DNA from: UBA1181 sp045617845
Lineage (GTDB): Bacteria; Bacteroidota; Bacteroidia; Bacteroidales; Paludibacteraceae
Direction of reading: 5' to 3'
Assembly (NCBI GenBank): GCA_045617845.1
Contig: JAZLJL010000084.1
Coordinates: forward strand, 1-64,000
DNA length: 64,000 nucleotides
The notes beneath the pieces were generated by a model. It searched no databases. It was not told the DNA's origin and saw nothing but the letters and a program-made list of their open reading frames with translations. Numbering within the stretch: position 1 is the first letter of the stretch; every line of letters starts with the position of its first letter. The translations under genes were made by a program, and so were the position numbers. Positions 18,435-27,686 of the stretch are shown piece by piece.

Positions 18435-18493
18435 ATCCAGTGATTCATCGGAATCATCAATAACATAGAGGGGCGTACTTCCATCTTGGAATC

Positions 18494-19528
18494 ATGTCCC
18501 CCAAAAACAGGAATCGCATGCAGTATTTACAATACAAAGACAACATATTACCAAGCGTATCAACCATCTTGGTTTCCCTTGTCGTAGTTTTTGTATTATG
18601 GTACGAAGTCTTTTCCCCATCGATTTTGGTAAGTGAGGAATCTGTCATTTTGGGAGATTCCCCACTTGCTTTTTTATGGAACAGCTACCTGCCTTTCAAT
18701 GGTTGGGCTTGCCGCATTCTAGCGTTGGCGTGCGTCATCATCACGGCCTATTCCATGATATGGTTGAACGAGACCTTCTCGTTCATCAATGTGAGGACAA
18801 TACTACCGGCGTTCTTCTTCGCCATCATCGTCTCATTGCTGATGCGCCCGCATTGTTTTTCCACCTCATGGATCATCGCCATTTGCATTGTGTTCTTTGT
18901 GAACACTACTTTCAGACTGGTTGAAGGCAGTTCGGACAAATTCATCATCAGGGCGTTCGACGCAGGACTTATCCTATCCCTCTCAACGCTCTTCGCGGTC
19001 CAATCCATTATCCTTACACTACCATTCTTCATCCTGCTCTATCGATGCAATTCATTGAACGTAAAAATGATTTTCGCCTATTTGACAGGCATCATCCTTC
19101 CCTATTTCTATTGCATCCTAGCCGCCATTTACCAAAACGACATCAACGCATGGACAGCCTACTGGAGCACATGGATCAACTTCCAAGGTTCCTTCTCCTC
19201 AGCTAACGGTTTGGAAGGAGTTATCTATACAGGACTCATCGGGATTCTATTCCTTGTTTCGCTTTTACACTTCATGCATACACGTTCACACCAAAACGTG
19301 AGGAGCCGTGAGGAGGTCGTTTTCCTCATCGCCTGCTTCTTCACAACTCTGGTGATAATAATGATGGACATGAACCATGCCCAACTATTCATACCGACGT
19401 GCCTTTTCTTCTGTTGTTTCGTCATAGGACAATACTTCACCCTGCAATGGTCTTGGTTGTCCAAGATACTTTTATACATCTTTTTGGCGGCATCATTCAT
19501 ATTTTTCATCCAACCCAACCTAATATAA
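18494..19528 (+). CDS. Polytopic inner-membrane protein, unknown function
   Basis: 344 residues with about nine or ten hydrophobic helices spread over the whole length and short basic loops. No catalytic motif or family could be named. The frame has a second ATG at 18518 (MQYLQYKDN), which may be the true start. It follows purD by 59 bp and precedes the next membrane gene by 4 bp, so it is probably co-transcribed. Its location between purD and a VTT/YqaA-like protein gives no functional hint. Confidence 0.7.
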   Translation: MSPKNRNRMQYLQYKDNILPSVSTILVSLVVVFVLWYEVFSPSILVSEESVILGDSPLAFLWNSYLPFNGWACRILALACVIITAYSMIWLNETFSFINVRTILPAFFFAIIVSLLMRPHCFSTSWIIAICIVFFVNTTFRLVEGSSDKFIIRAFDAGLILSLSTLFAVQSIILTLPFFILLYRCNSLNVKMIFAYLTGIILPYFYCILAAIYQNDINAWTAYWSTWINFQGSFSSANGLEGVIYTGLIGILFLVSLLHFMHTRSHQNVRSREEVVFLIACFFTTLVIIMMDMNHAQLFIPTCLFFCCFVIGQYFTLQWSWLSKILLYIFLAASFIFFIQPNLI

Positions 19529-19532
19529 GTCA

Positions 19533-19979
19533 ATGGTCGAATTTCTCGCAAATTATGGTTATTGGGGATTATTCATCGGGGCATTGTTAGCAGGCTCGAT
19601 TCTTCCGTTCAGTTCTGAAGTCTTACTCTCCGGACTGTTGATCGCAGGTGCTAACCCCATAATTTGTCTAGTATCCGCCACAGCAGGCAATACCATAGGC
19701 GGAATGACTTGTTATTGGTTGGGGAAACAAGGGAAAATGGACCTGTTGGAGAGGAAGTTCGGCATCAAGGAGGAGAAAGTGGTCCACTGGAGTGAAAAAC
19801 TGAAGAATAAAGGCGCCTTCTTGGGTGTACTAGGTTTTCTTCCCATCGTCGGGGAAGTCATCGAAGTGGCTTTAGGATACCTTAGGAGCAACGCATGGCT
19901 CGTTTGTCTATTCATCGCATTGGGTAAAGGCCTACGATACTTCGTTTGGATGATGTTACACATTTACATCGCAGGTTAA
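19533..19979 (+). CDS. YqaA/DedA-like VTT-domain membrane protein
   Basis: 148 residues with four or five helices. The layout matches the short YqaA branch of the SNARE-associated/DedA (VTT) family: NYGYWGLFIGALLAGSILPF, then GNTIGGMTCYWLGKQGK, and the reentrant segment GFLPIVGEVIEVALGYLR. DedA relatives help recycle lipid carriers such as undecaprenyl phosphate; whether this short branch does so is unproven. It begins 4 bp after the preceding membrane gene. Confidence 0.85.
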   Translation: MVEFLANYGYWGLFIGALLAGSILPFSSEVLLSGLLIAGANPIICLVSATAGNTIGGMTCYWLGKQGKMDLLERKFGIKEEKVVHWSEKLKNKGAFLGVLGFLPIVGEVIEVALGYLRSNAWLVCLFIALGKGLRYFVWMMLHIYIAG

Positions 19980-20025
19980 TTTTTCTCCCATATTTTTTTT
20001 ATTTTTGCAGTCTAAACAAGTTTAT

Positions 20026-21321
20026 ATGAAACATAAGTTTTTTAAATCATTTTTATTTGCCTTGGCACTTGTATCGCCCCTATTCGTGGCTTGCGATGAC
20101 GATGAAAACGATACTAACGAATCAAAAAACCTAAGCGACCCGCGTATTAGGACGATGGTTATCGATGCCACCTCCAAAATTGTTGTCAATGACGTCGAAG
20201 CGATTATCTTCAACTATGACTCTTTGGACAAAGGCACCAACTTAACCTCCTGCCACCCATATTTTTACGGATATATTTCTCAACCAACCATCCAATACAA
20301 AAAAGATGGAAATTGGATTGAGTTTAAGAACGGGTCAGCGCTCGACCTGTCAAATAAAGTGGAGATACTCTGCACCTCACAAGACAATAGCGCTCAAAAA
20401 ACTTACACAATCGATTTACGCGTCCACAATTACGACGTTTCCGCATTCACGTGGGAAGAATATGCTACCATAGGAATCACTTCCCGCATCGCATCACAGA
20501 AATCATTCACATACAACGAAAAGAAACTGTGGTTCTGCACAGACGAAAACGGAACAAGCTCCCTCTTTTTTTCCACTGACCTAAAAGACTGGACAAAAAA
20601 GGACCTCAACATCGCAGATGCCAATTGGACGTCGTCAGCCATCCTGGGAGACTCAATCTTCGTCCAAAAAGATGATAGCACCCTATATGCCGCCAATCTC
20701 GGCGACTTGACATTCTCCGAATTCCCGACCTCCGCCCAAATTGGGAAAATACTTTTTACGATAGGCGACAACTTATGGGCAATCGGCGACAATGGCAACG
20801 GGCGTTCACTTTTATCCAAAAAAGAAGGTGAATTCCAAGCGCAATCGACTCTTCCTACGGAATTCCCTACGGAAAATATCACGACCTTCACATCCCCTTC
20901 CGGATACACGTCACTTGGCTACCTATTCGCTACACAAAACGGATACGGAACAATCTGGTCAATCGACAGCAAAGGGAATGCGCGTGTCCTTCAACAACCG
21001 GACGGTACCATACCATTTTTGAAAAACCCTAACGTGTTCCAATACTCCGAAATGCTTGGAATCGTCGGTGGAGAAAATGAAGATGGAACATATTCCTCTC
21101 TTTGCTTCTCTTCCAATAACGGAGGGGCTAAATGGGTTCACGATTGGCACAAAGATTTAAAAGGCGAGACTGAAGGATTGGCCAATTCCGGCACATTCCT
21201 CCTTTCGACCCAAGGGGAAATAATATTTGTCAGCGGAAACACCGCATCAAACGTCTCCAATAAAATATATGTAGGCGTTTTGAACAAATTGACAGCAGAC
21301 GACTTGAACTATCAAAACTAA
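20026..21321 (+). CDS. Lipoprotein, DUF6242-like beta-propeller
   Basis: 431 residues from the ATG at 20026, which puts the lipobox (SPLFVAC, Cys about residue 22) in the right place; the frame also opens at 20005. After an acidic linker (DDDENDTNESKN) comes an Ig-like region (DPRIRTMVIDATSKI) and then repeated Trp/Ser-rich blades (KLWFCTDENGTSSLFFSTD, NLWAIGDNGNGRSLLSKK, and similar), like BNR/sialidase-type propellers without clear Asp-boxes. This matches DUF6242 proteins of Bacteroidales as I remember them; no activity is known. A possible -7 box, TATTTTTG at 20000-20007, suggests an internal promoter. It is followed 4 bp later by a PfkB kinase. Confidence 0.75.
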   Translation: MKHKFFKSFLFALALVSPLFVACDDDENDTNESKNLSDPRIRTMVIDATSKIVVNDVEAIIFNYDSLDKGTNLTSCHPYFYGYISQPTIQYKKDGNWIEFKNGSALDLSNKVEILCTSQDNSAQKTYTIDLRVHNYDVSAFTWEEYATIGITSRIASQKSFTYNEKKLWFCTDENGTSSLFFSTDLKDWTKKDLNIADANWTSSAILGDSIFVQKDDSTLYAANLGDLTFSEFPTSAQIGKILFTIGDNLWAIGDNGNGRSLLSKKEGEFQAQSTLPTEFPTENITTFTSPSGYTSLGYLFATQNGYGTIWSIDSKGNARVLQQPDGTIPFLKNPNVFQYSEMLGIVGGENEDGTYSSLCFSSNNGGAKWVHDWHKDLKGETEGLANSGTFLLSTQGEIIFVSGNTASNVSNKIYVGVLNKLTADDLNYQN

Positions 21322-21325
21322 TACA

Positions 21326-22258
21326 ATGAGAAAAATCATCGGCGTCGGAGAAACTGTTTTCGACATTTTGTTTAAAGAAACTCAACCCATCAGCGCTAAA
21401 CCTGGCGGTTCCGTCTATAATGCGTTAATTTCCTTGGGAAGATTAGGGTTAGAACCTATTTTCATCAGTGAAATCGGGAATGATAGGATTGGCATGATCA
21501 TCAAGGATTTCCTCGATAAGAACAACGTGAAAACAGAATTCATTTATTCGTTCGACAGAGGCAAAACCCCTTTGGCGCTAGCATTCCTCGACGAAAAACA
21601 AAACGCCGACTATCTCTTCTACAAGGATTACCCTCACGACAGACTAGATTACATCATGCCTGAAATCCAGGCGGATGACATACTGATGATCGGTTCCTAC
21701 TTCGCTTTGAACCCTGTCCTCCACGATAAACTAGTAGATCTTTTGGAAGTAGCCAAAGCAAAAAAAGCCATCATCTACTATGACGTGAACTTCCGCAAGT
21801 CACACATCAACGACGTCCGCCACCTGATGCCTACCATCCTCGACAACTTCGAGTATGCGGACATCATCAAAGGGTCTGACGAGGATTTCCTGAACATATA
21901 CGGAGAGACAGGCGCCGAACAAATTTACAACGACCATGTGGGCTTCTATTCAAAGAATTTCATCTACACACTAGGTGAGAAAGGAGCGCACGTCTTCGGA
22001 GAAAAATTCAACAAGGCTTACAAAGGAAATAAAATAGAACCAGTCAGCACAGTGGGCGCGGGCGATAACTTCAACGCAGGCATCATCTTCGGTCTCATTA
22101 AGGAAAACGTGACACTGGAGGAACTCAAAGATGGTATTTCGGAAAAACGTTGGGACGCCATCGTACGCTATGCGATAGACTTCTCATCGTACGTGTGCAC
22201 TACATTGGAGAACTACATCACCCCGGAATACGCGAAACAATACCTCTCAAAAAAATAA
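21326..22258 (+). CDS. PfkB-family carbohydrate kinase
   Basis: 310 residues. The ribokinase/PfkB fold is shown by the N-terminal PGGSVYNALISLGRLG (sugar-binding GG) and the C-terminal signature TVGAGDNFNAGI at about 244-255, with the catalytic Asp in GAGD. It phosphorylates a sugar or nucleoside with ATP; the substrate (fructose, ribose or other) cannot be told from sequence. It lies 26 bp upstream of pyrE, which may be simple co-transcription. Confidence 0.9.
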   Translation: MRKIIGVGETVFDILFKETQPISAKPGGSVYNALISLGRLGLEPIFISEIGNDRIGMIIKDFLDKNNVKTEFIYSFDRGKTPLALAFLDEKQNADYLFYKDYPHDRLDYIMPEIQADDILMIGSYFALNPVLHDKLVDLLEVAKAKKAIIYYDVNFRKSHINDVRHLMPTILDNFEYADIIKGSDEDFLNIYGETGAEQIYNDHVGFYSKNFIYTLGEKGAHVFGEKFNKAYKGNKIEPVSTVGAGDNFNAGIIFGLIKENVTLEELKDGISEKRWDAIVRYAIDFSSYVCTTLENYITPEYAKQYLSKK

Positions 22259-22284
22259 AAATTCAAACTAATAACTATATCGAT

Positions 22285-22917
22285 ATGAGCAATGTACAAA
22301 ATCTGATCGCCGAAAAGCTTCTCGGCATCAAGGCTGTAAAAGTGCAACCATCTTCCCCCTTCACATGGGCATCCGGTTGGAAATCTCCAATCTACTGCGA
22401 TAACCGTAAGACATTAGCTTACCCCGAAATCCGCAGCCTCATCAAAGAGGAGTTGGCTAATATTGTTCGTGAGAAATACAACGACGCAGATGTCGTGGCA
22501 GGTGTAGCGACAGGTGCCATCGCACAAGGCGCTCTCGTAGCTGATTTGCTCGGCAAACCATTCGTATATGTCCGTTCCGCAGCGAAAGACCATGGTATGG
22601 GGAACCTCATCGAAGGAGAGTTGAAGGCAGGACAAAAAGTTGTTGTCGTAGAAGACCTCATCTCTACCGGCGGAAGCAGCTTAAAGGCAGTGAACGCACT
22701 TCGAGAGGCTGGCGCTGAGGTGATGGGTATGGTCGCCATCTTCACTTACGGGTTCCCTTTGGCCGCCAACCAATTCGCAGCCGCTAACGTGGAATTGACC
22801 ACCCTCTCCAACTACGAGGCCGTTCTCCAACACCTATTGGACAACAAAGTCATCGGAGAGAACGAATTAGCCACTTTGAAAGAGTGGAGAAAGAGTCCTG
22901 ACACATGGGGTAAATAA
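22285..22917 (+). CDS. pyrE: Orotate phosphoribosyltransferase
   Basis: 210 residues. It converts orotate + PRPP to orotidine 5'-phosphate in pyrimidine synthesis. The PRPP-binding signature VVVVEDLISTGGSS is at about 119-132, and the hood loop AAKDHGMGN and GVATGAIAQG motifs are present. The frame is open further upstream to 22150, inside the kinase gene, but MSNVQNLIAEKL at 22285 is the conserved start. Confidence 0.96.
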   Translation: MSNVQNLIAEKLLGIKAVKVQPSSPFTWASGWKSPIYCDNRKTLAYPEIRSLIKEELANIVREKYNDADVVAGVATGAIAQGALVADLLGKPFVYVRSAAKDHGMGNLIEGELKAGQKVVVVEDLISTGGSSLKAVNALREAGAEVMGMVAIFTYGFPLAANQFAAANVELTTLSNYEAVLQHLLDNKVIGENELATLKEWRKSPDTWGK

Positions 22918-22933
22918 TTAATCTACAACTGAA

Positions 22934-23359
22934 ATGACAACAATCGAAAGTACGGTTACCAAGTCGCCCTATAGCGACGAAAAGATTTTCAACATTCTTT
23001 CCGACCTTTCCAATATAGAACGTGTCAAGGATAGGCTTCCACAGGATAAAGTGAAGAATATGACCTTCGACAAGGATAGCTGCTCGTTCGAAATCGCAGA
23101 GGCGCCTATAGGTCCTATCTCCATCCGTATCATCGAACGTGAACCGAACAAGACCATCAAGTTCGGCTCCGACCAATCACCTATCGCCTTCAACCTTTGG
23201 ATTCAATTGAAATCAGTGGGGGAAAACGACACTAGGATGAAAGTGACCATTAAGGCTGACATCAACATGATGATTAAAATGATGATTGAAAAACCTTTGA
23301 AACAAGGATTGGACAAGATAGCTGAGATGCTAGCTTCCATTCCCTACGATAAAATCTAA
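22934..23359 (+). CDS. SRPBCC-fold protein
   Basis: 141 residues with the START/SRPBCC pattern: an N-terminal strand (TTIESTVTKSPYSDEKIF), a helix, a run of beta strands, and a long C-terminal helix (LKQGLDKIAEMLASIPY). Such proteins bind hydrophobic ligands. It follows pyrE by 16 bp and is the last gene before a strong terminator. No specific ligand can be inferred. Confidence 0.8.
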   Translation: MTTIESTVTKSPYSDEKIFNILSDLSNIERVKDRLPQDKVKNMTFDKDSCSFEIAEAPIGPISIRIIEREPNKTIKFGSDQSPIAFNLWIQLKSVGENDTRMKVTIKADINMMIKMMIEKPLKQGLDKIAEMLASIPYDKI

Positions 23360-23382
23360 GGAATTGTTCTTCAATTAAGTTC

Positions 23383-23416
23383 AAAGAAGGTTGTCAAGGT
23401 GGCAACCTTCTTTTTT
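23383..23416 (+). terminator. Strong intrinsic terminator closing the glnS-SRPBCC run
   Basis: A 13-bp stem (23383-23395 with 23401-23413, including one wobble) with a 5-nt loop runs straight into a T-tract. It lies 24 bp after the SRPBCC gene stop. Confidence 0.9.
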
Positions 23417-23569
23417 TCGGCACCCCCCTGCCTCACATCCATACATAAATTTGCCTGATTCATCGATAAAAACAATACATTCTGTAGATAATAGCCTTAA
23501 TCATATAGTATTATCACAAAAATAACAATATATTGTATGTACATTAATAACAAATAAATACATAAAACT

Positions 23570-24127
23570 ATGTCAGAATTAAACAATGGAACTCCAAACT
23601 TGGAGAATGAGAACTCAAATGTAGTAAACAACCCAGTAAACACTCCTGAGGTGAAGCAAGAGCCAGTAACGACACAACCAGTTGGGCAACCGACACAGCC
23701 CAAACAAACGGCTCAACCGACACAAGCGGCACCTCAAGCCACAGAGTTGTTTTACACTACAGGAGCGAAAAAGGCGGTAAAGGATATGTGTTCATGGGTA
23801 AAAATTATCGCGGTATTCATGCTGATCACTGAAATACTCCCCATCATACTTTCTTTATTAGCTGGAATAGGGAACGGACCTATCACAACTATAGTATCTA
23901 TTGGTGTGATTCTAATCTCCCTGATTCCAATCAGCCGAATGTTTAAATTCTGCTCGAACGCGAAGATCGGATTGAAACAAAATGATCCGAAGAGTATGGA
24001 AAAAGCCATGAAAGCAATGAATGGGGTATGGAGTTTCTTCGCCGTATGGATTTTACTCATTGTCATCATAGGCGCGATCGTATTTTTCGCGATAGGCATC
24101 AACTCCTTATCTAAATTTGGCGTATAA
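23570..24127 (+). CDS. Pro/Gln-rich membrane protein, unknown (possibly DUF5362-like)
   Basis: 185 residues. Residues 1-60 are an asparagine, proline and glutamine-rich, disordered tail (PVTTQPVGQPTQPKQTAQPT). Then come a basic amphipathic stretch (KKAVKDMCSWVK) and three hydrophobic helices (about 69-90, 95-117, 153-178). It resembles small DUF5362-type membrane proteins, but I am unsure. It is flanked by two strong terminators, so it is monocistronic. Confidence 0.7.
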   Translation: MSELNNGTPNLENENSNVVNNPVNTPEVKQEPVTTQPVGQPTQPKQTAQPTQAAPQATELFYTTGAKKAVKDMCSWVKIIAVFMLITEILPIILSLLAGIGNGPITTIVSIGVILISLIPISRMFKFCSNAKIGLKQNDPKSMEKAMKAMNGVWSFFAVWILLIVIIGAIVFFAIGINSLSKFGV

Positions 24128-24173
24128 ATCCTATTAAGTTTAGCAACCAATAGGAAGAACTAAAGCAAAACGT

Positions 24174-24212
24174 GAGCATCCAAGGGATATTTCTTTTGGA
24201 TGCTCCTTTTTT
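24174..24212. terminator. Terminator between convergent genes
   Basis: A 10-bp stem (24174-24183 with 24196-24205) is followed by a CTTTTTT tract on the plus strand. It ends at the stop codon of the minus-strand transporter and probably serves the plus-strand gene. Confidence 0.85.
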
Positions 24213-25097
24213 CTAGTTTTTCCGCTCAGCCATAACCATCCCCACCACAATGGCAACCGCTCCGAGCATCGCCACCCAAGTAATCCGTTCGTCCAACACA
24301 ACCACAGCCGTGATGATGGTTACCAAAGGAATCGCATAAATATAATTGGAAGCTAAAACCGTCCCAAGGTTTTTCAACACCATGTTCCACACCAAATAGC
24401 CAAAAAGTGAGGAGAAAAGCGCCAACAAAAGGAAATTCAGTATCACGGCAGGCACAGTAATATTTTCCCAAGGAATCACTTTCGGATCGCTCAGCAACAA
24501 CGGAAGAGCAGTCAGACAACTATAGAAGAATACCTTGCGTGTGATGAAAAGAGGAGAATAACGTCCATGCAAACGTCGCATGCTGATGGAATAGACCACC
24601 CAGACCAAAGCCGCCCCCAACGCCAACAAATCACCTTTCAAAGAAAGATGGAGGACAAAGCGCCCGTTTAGCACCACAAGCACCATGCCTACAAAAGTGA
24701 GCAGGGAACCGATTATCTGTCTGACACTCAGTCGTTCTTTCTTAAACAAAAGACTCACCGTAATCATAATCAACAAAGGATTTGTGCAGACAATCAACGA
24801 CACGTTAGAAGTGGGAGACAATGTCAGCGCAGTGTTCTCCATCCAAAAATAGAGCGTACCGCCCATCACACCGCCTATCATCATCGTCAACTCATCCTTC
24901 CAGTTCTCCGCACGCCACACATCATGCGACAGGACCAAAAGAAGCAGGTAGGTAAATACGAAACGCATGAAAAATATGAAAACAGCCGAAAAATCATAGT
25001 TGAGCAGAATCCTCGTGGAAACAAAACTCGTTCCCCAGACGGTAACCGTCAGAACGGCCATCAGATGCCAAAAATTTCTTCCTAACTTATCGGACAT
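24213..25097 (-). CDS. EamA-type drug/metabolite transporter
   Basis: 294 residues with ten hydrophobic helices in two EamA repeats (VWGTSFVSTRILLNY at the start of repeat one; LVWVVYSISMRRL at the start of repeat two). DMT-superfamily proteins export amino acids, nucleobases or other small metabolites; the substrate cannot be told. The frame opens with TTG at 25106, but the ATG at 25097 (MSDKLGRNFW) is preferred. The upstream Rieske-like gene ends at 25107, so they form a two-gene unit. Confidence 0.9.
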   Translation of the reverse strand: MSDKLGRNFWHLMAVLTVTVWGTSFVSTRILLNYDFSAVFIFFMRFVFTYLLLLVLSHDVWRAENWKDELTMMIGGVMGGTLYFWMENTALTLSPTSNVSLIVCTNPLLIMITVSLLFKKERLSVRQIIGSLLTFVGMVLVVLNGRFVLHLSLKGDLLALGAALVWVVYSISMRRLHGRYSPLFITRKVFFYSCLTALPLLLSDPKVIPWENITVPAVILNFLLLALFSSLFGYLVWNMVLKNLGTVLASNYIYAIPLVTIITAVVVLDERITWVAMLGAVAIVVGMVMAERKN

Positions 25098-25106
25098 AAA
25101 ACACAA

Positions 25107-25553
25107 TCAATTAGTGACCAGGATATATTCTCCGTTATCCCTGATATTACGATATAGCCTCAACGGGGACTTAGCAGAACCCTCCACAGGGTTTCCGACG
25201 CCATAGGACAAATCGAATTTGGATCCGCACAACGGACAATAAGCGAAAGGCATAGAGATGGTCAACGGATTCATCCTCGACTTATCATTCGGACATGCCA
25301 AATCACAACAACCCAATTTCCCCTCCAAATCACGGAAAATCGCCACGCCACCATAACCTAACTTGAAATTGGAAGGATAGACGCCTTGAAACTCATAAAT
25401 TACGGCGTGATTAGGCGTACGCAAAGTGTTGTACTCACTCGTATATGTCTTCACGTAAACCTCGCTGTCAGGTATCAGCGACTCATCATCCTTACAAGAG
25501 CAGGTGAGCTGCAGAAGGCATAGTCCAAAAGTGAAAAGTGAAAATCTGTTCAT
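25107..25553 (-). CDS. Rieske-like lipoprotein with altered cluster ligands
   Basis: 148 residues with a lipoprotein signal (LLQLTCSC, Cys near 18-20). The C-terminal half has the layout of a Rieske [2Fe-2S] domain: GCCDLACPND where the first C-x-H loop should be, then CPLCGSKFDLSYG where C-x-x-H belongs, followed by the VEGSAKSPLRLY tail typical of Rieske proteins. Both ligand histidines are absent (Asn/Cys instead), so a standard Rieske cluster is not possible; a four-cysteine metal site or a structural role is the alternative. It would sit on the envelope. Confidence 0.8.
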   Translation of the reverse strand: MNRFSLFTFGLCLLQLTCSCKDDESLIPDSEVYVKTYTSEYNTLRTPNHAVIYEFQGVYPSNFKLGYGGVAIFRDLEGKLGCCDLACPNDKSRMNPLTISMPFAYCPLCGSKFDLSYGVGNPVEGSAKSPLRLYRNIRDNGEYILVTN

Positions 25554-25572
25554 CGCAGGGATATATTTTCGA

Positions 25573-25580
25573 CAAAGTTA
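25573..25580 (-). promoter_or_regulatory. -7 box for the Rieske-like gene
   Basis: TAACTTTG on the minus strand, about 20 bp before the ATG at 25553. No good -33 element at standard spacing. Confidence 0.45.
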
Positions 25581-25670
25581 AGAACAAATCCTAAAACTTC
25601 TTCACAACGCTTATTTTTCTCTTCCACTTTACCTAAATTCGCGTATTAGTCGCTTTTTAAAATTATTCCA

Positions 25671-26783
25671 ATGTTAGAACTTTATTTCGACAAATGCGAC
25701 GACCTACAAGTCGCCTATAATTATTTTCCGCCTCAATTCTCCTTGATGAAGGATTTAGTGGATAAGGAATATAATATCGCGCTCATAGGAGTGAAAAGCG
25801 AAATGAACGATGTGAATCCCGGCAGTTCGGCAGCGCCCGATGCCATCAGGCAACAACTTTTCGGACTACGCGGCGGATTCAAGAACATTCGGATTAAAGA
25901 CCTTGGCAACCTGAAAAAAGGGAAGAGCCTTGCCGACACCTATGCGGCGCTCCGGGATGTGACGGATGAGCTGCTTTCACAAAAAATCATTCCCGTAGTA
26001 CTCGGCGGAAGCCACGAACTCACTTTACCACTCTTCGAGGCGATAAAGAGACACACGCAAGCACTAACAGTTTCTGTAGTTGACTGTAAACTGGATTTTC
26101 CATTTAGCACAACGGAAATTTTCGACGCGAACACCTTCCTGGACCATATCATCGACGACCCCGCCACAGAAGAGTTCAAACTATTGGGATACCAAAGCTA
26201 CTATTGCCCCAAGCCATACATGAACGAATTACAAAACACCAAATGTCAACTGATGCGCGTCGGAGAGATGTTCAGAAACATCGCCACGACCGAGCCTTTG
26301 CTACGCGACACCGATTTGCTCAGCATCGACATGTCGTCTATCAGGCATGCGGACTCACCGGGTTTCGCCAGAGCGATTCCTAATGGGTTATCAGGGGAGG
26401 AAATATGCCAACTCACCCACTACGCCGGACTGAGCGACAGGATATGCGCCTTCGGTCTCTTCGAGGTAAACCCATCATTCGACGACAGCGACCAGACCGC
26501 ATCGCTCGCGGCCCAAATCATATGGCACTTCCTTGAAGGAATAGACAACCGTTACGGAGACTATCCCAAAAAAGAAATTAGTTCATACGAGGAACGAGTG
26601 GCCATCTTCCCATCGGAAAACGAAAAAAACATTCATTTTTACCACAATAGGGTCAACGGGAGATGGTGGATAAAAATACCCACACAAACAGGCGACAAAA
26701 TATACGCATGCCTACCTTCCGACTATCAAACAGCCTGCGAAGGCGATATCCCGGAAATATGGATGCGTTATTACATGAAATAG
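25671..26783 (+). CDS. Arginase/formimidoylglutamase-fold protein with eroded metal site
   Basis: 370 residues. The ureohydrolase fold is clear: GGSHELTLPLFEAI stands where GG(D/N)H is expected, SVVDCKLDF where DAHxD is expected, and LLSIDMSSIRHADSPG where the DxD pair sits. The region between 295 and 370 is an extra C-terminal piece common in Bacteroidales homologues. In true arginases and formimidoylglutamases two Mn ions are held by H, D, H, D, D, D; here several are replaced (H to K, D to S). It may be catalytically dead, or use a different metal set-up. It stands alone, with a convergent PHP gene after it. Confidence 0.8.
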   Translation: MLELYFDKCDDLQVAYNYFPPQFSLMKDLVDKEYNIALIGVKSEMNDVNPGSSAAPDAIRQQLFGLRGGFKNIRIKDLGNLKKGKSLADTYAALRDVTDELLSQKIIPVVLGGSHELTLPLFEAIKRHTQALTVSVVDCKLDFPFSTTEIFDANTFLDHIIDDPATEEFKLLGYQSYYCPKPYMNELQNTKCQLMRVGEMFRNIATTEPLLRDTDLLSIDMSSIRHADSPGFARAIPNGLSGEEICQLTHYAGLSDRICAFGLFEVNPSFDDSDQTASLAAQIIWHFLEGIDNRYGDYPKKEISSYEERVAIFPSENEKNIHFYHNRVNGRWWIKIPTQTGDKIYACLPSDYQTACEGDIPEIWMRYYMK

Positions 26784-26784
26784 C

Positions 26785-27504
26785 TTATTTCTCATCACGC
26801 TGAAGGCGCTGCCAAAACAAATCAGGCTTATCATTGATAATCAACGCCTCGGGGAATTCCATCTCCTGTATCAGACGGAAAACATGGTCATATCTAGCCA
26901 CATCGAATGAAATGTGCGCATCGCTGCCCATAATAACCATCAATTCATACTTCTTGCACAGCGCCAACAACTGTTTGTGACACTCCCACGCACGCTCTTT
27001 CCCGCGACTAGGGCTCAACGAACTGTTATTGATCTCCAACAAACAACGAGTATCCTTAGCGGTCTGCACAAGACGCTCAAAATCCAAATCCGCGGTACCA
27101 TCCGCCGGATGGCTGATGATATCGATAAGAGGATTCCTCATGACACCGATCACGGCATCCGTATTCTCTTCGACCGTGCCAGGCTTGAAACACGAATGAT
27201 GGATACCGGCAATGCGTATTTTCAGCTTACGTATGCTCTTCTCGCTCAAATCCAGCGAGCCATATGTATCCAATATGTTGATTTCAGCACCGGTAAGAAT
27301 TTTCACACCATACATCTCCTCGGGTATGACACTCAAGTTATTGAAATAAGCGGCATCACAAGCCCCCTTAATAGTAGGACCATGCTCAGCCATACCAAGC
27401 ACCTGCAAACCTTTTTCGGAAGCCGCTTTCGCCATTTCCTGCATGGTGCTATAAGCGTGCCCGCTCACTATGGTATGGGTATGTACGTCTAATGCTATTT
27501 TCAT
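26785..27504 (-). CDS. PHP-domain phosphoesterase (YcdX-like)
   Basis: 239 residues spanning a PHP domain. The HTHT motif (residues 8-11: DVHTHTIVSGHAYS), AEHG, GAEIN, HHS, SHPADG and GSDAH segments supply the usual trinuclear metal ligands of YcdX-type phosphatases. The substrate is unknown. It ends one base after the convergent arginase-fold gene (26783) and has its own promoter. Confidence 0.92.
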   Translation of the reverse strand: MKIALDVHTHTIVSGHAYSTMQEMAKAASEKGLQVLGMAEHGPTIKGACDAAYFNNLSVIPEEMYGVKILTGAEINILDTYGSLDLSEKSIRKLKIRIAGIHHSCFKPGTVEENTDAVIGVMRNPLIDIISHPADGTADLDFERLVQTAKDTRCLLEINNSSLSPSRGKERAWECHKQLLALCKKYELMVIMGSDAHISFDVARYDHVFRLIQEMEFPEALIINDKPDLFWQRLQRDEK

Positions 27505-27516
27505 GATATGATCGTT

Positions 27517-27524
27517 ATATCACA
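27517..27524 (-). promoter_or_regulatory. -7 box for the PHP gene
   Basis: TATATTTG on the minus strand, 13 bp before the ATG at 27504. Confidence 0.5.
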
Positions 27525-27686
27525 AATATAATTAAAGTCCGTTAAATTTTCAAAAGAAGGAAGGCATTTTTCAAAAACTAACACCTATGAATCACCACTT
27601 ACAGGAACGGACATGGACAGCACATTTTGGCTGAATCCTATGCGAAAGTTAAAATCTTTTGTATATTTGTGACAAAGTGTATACTT

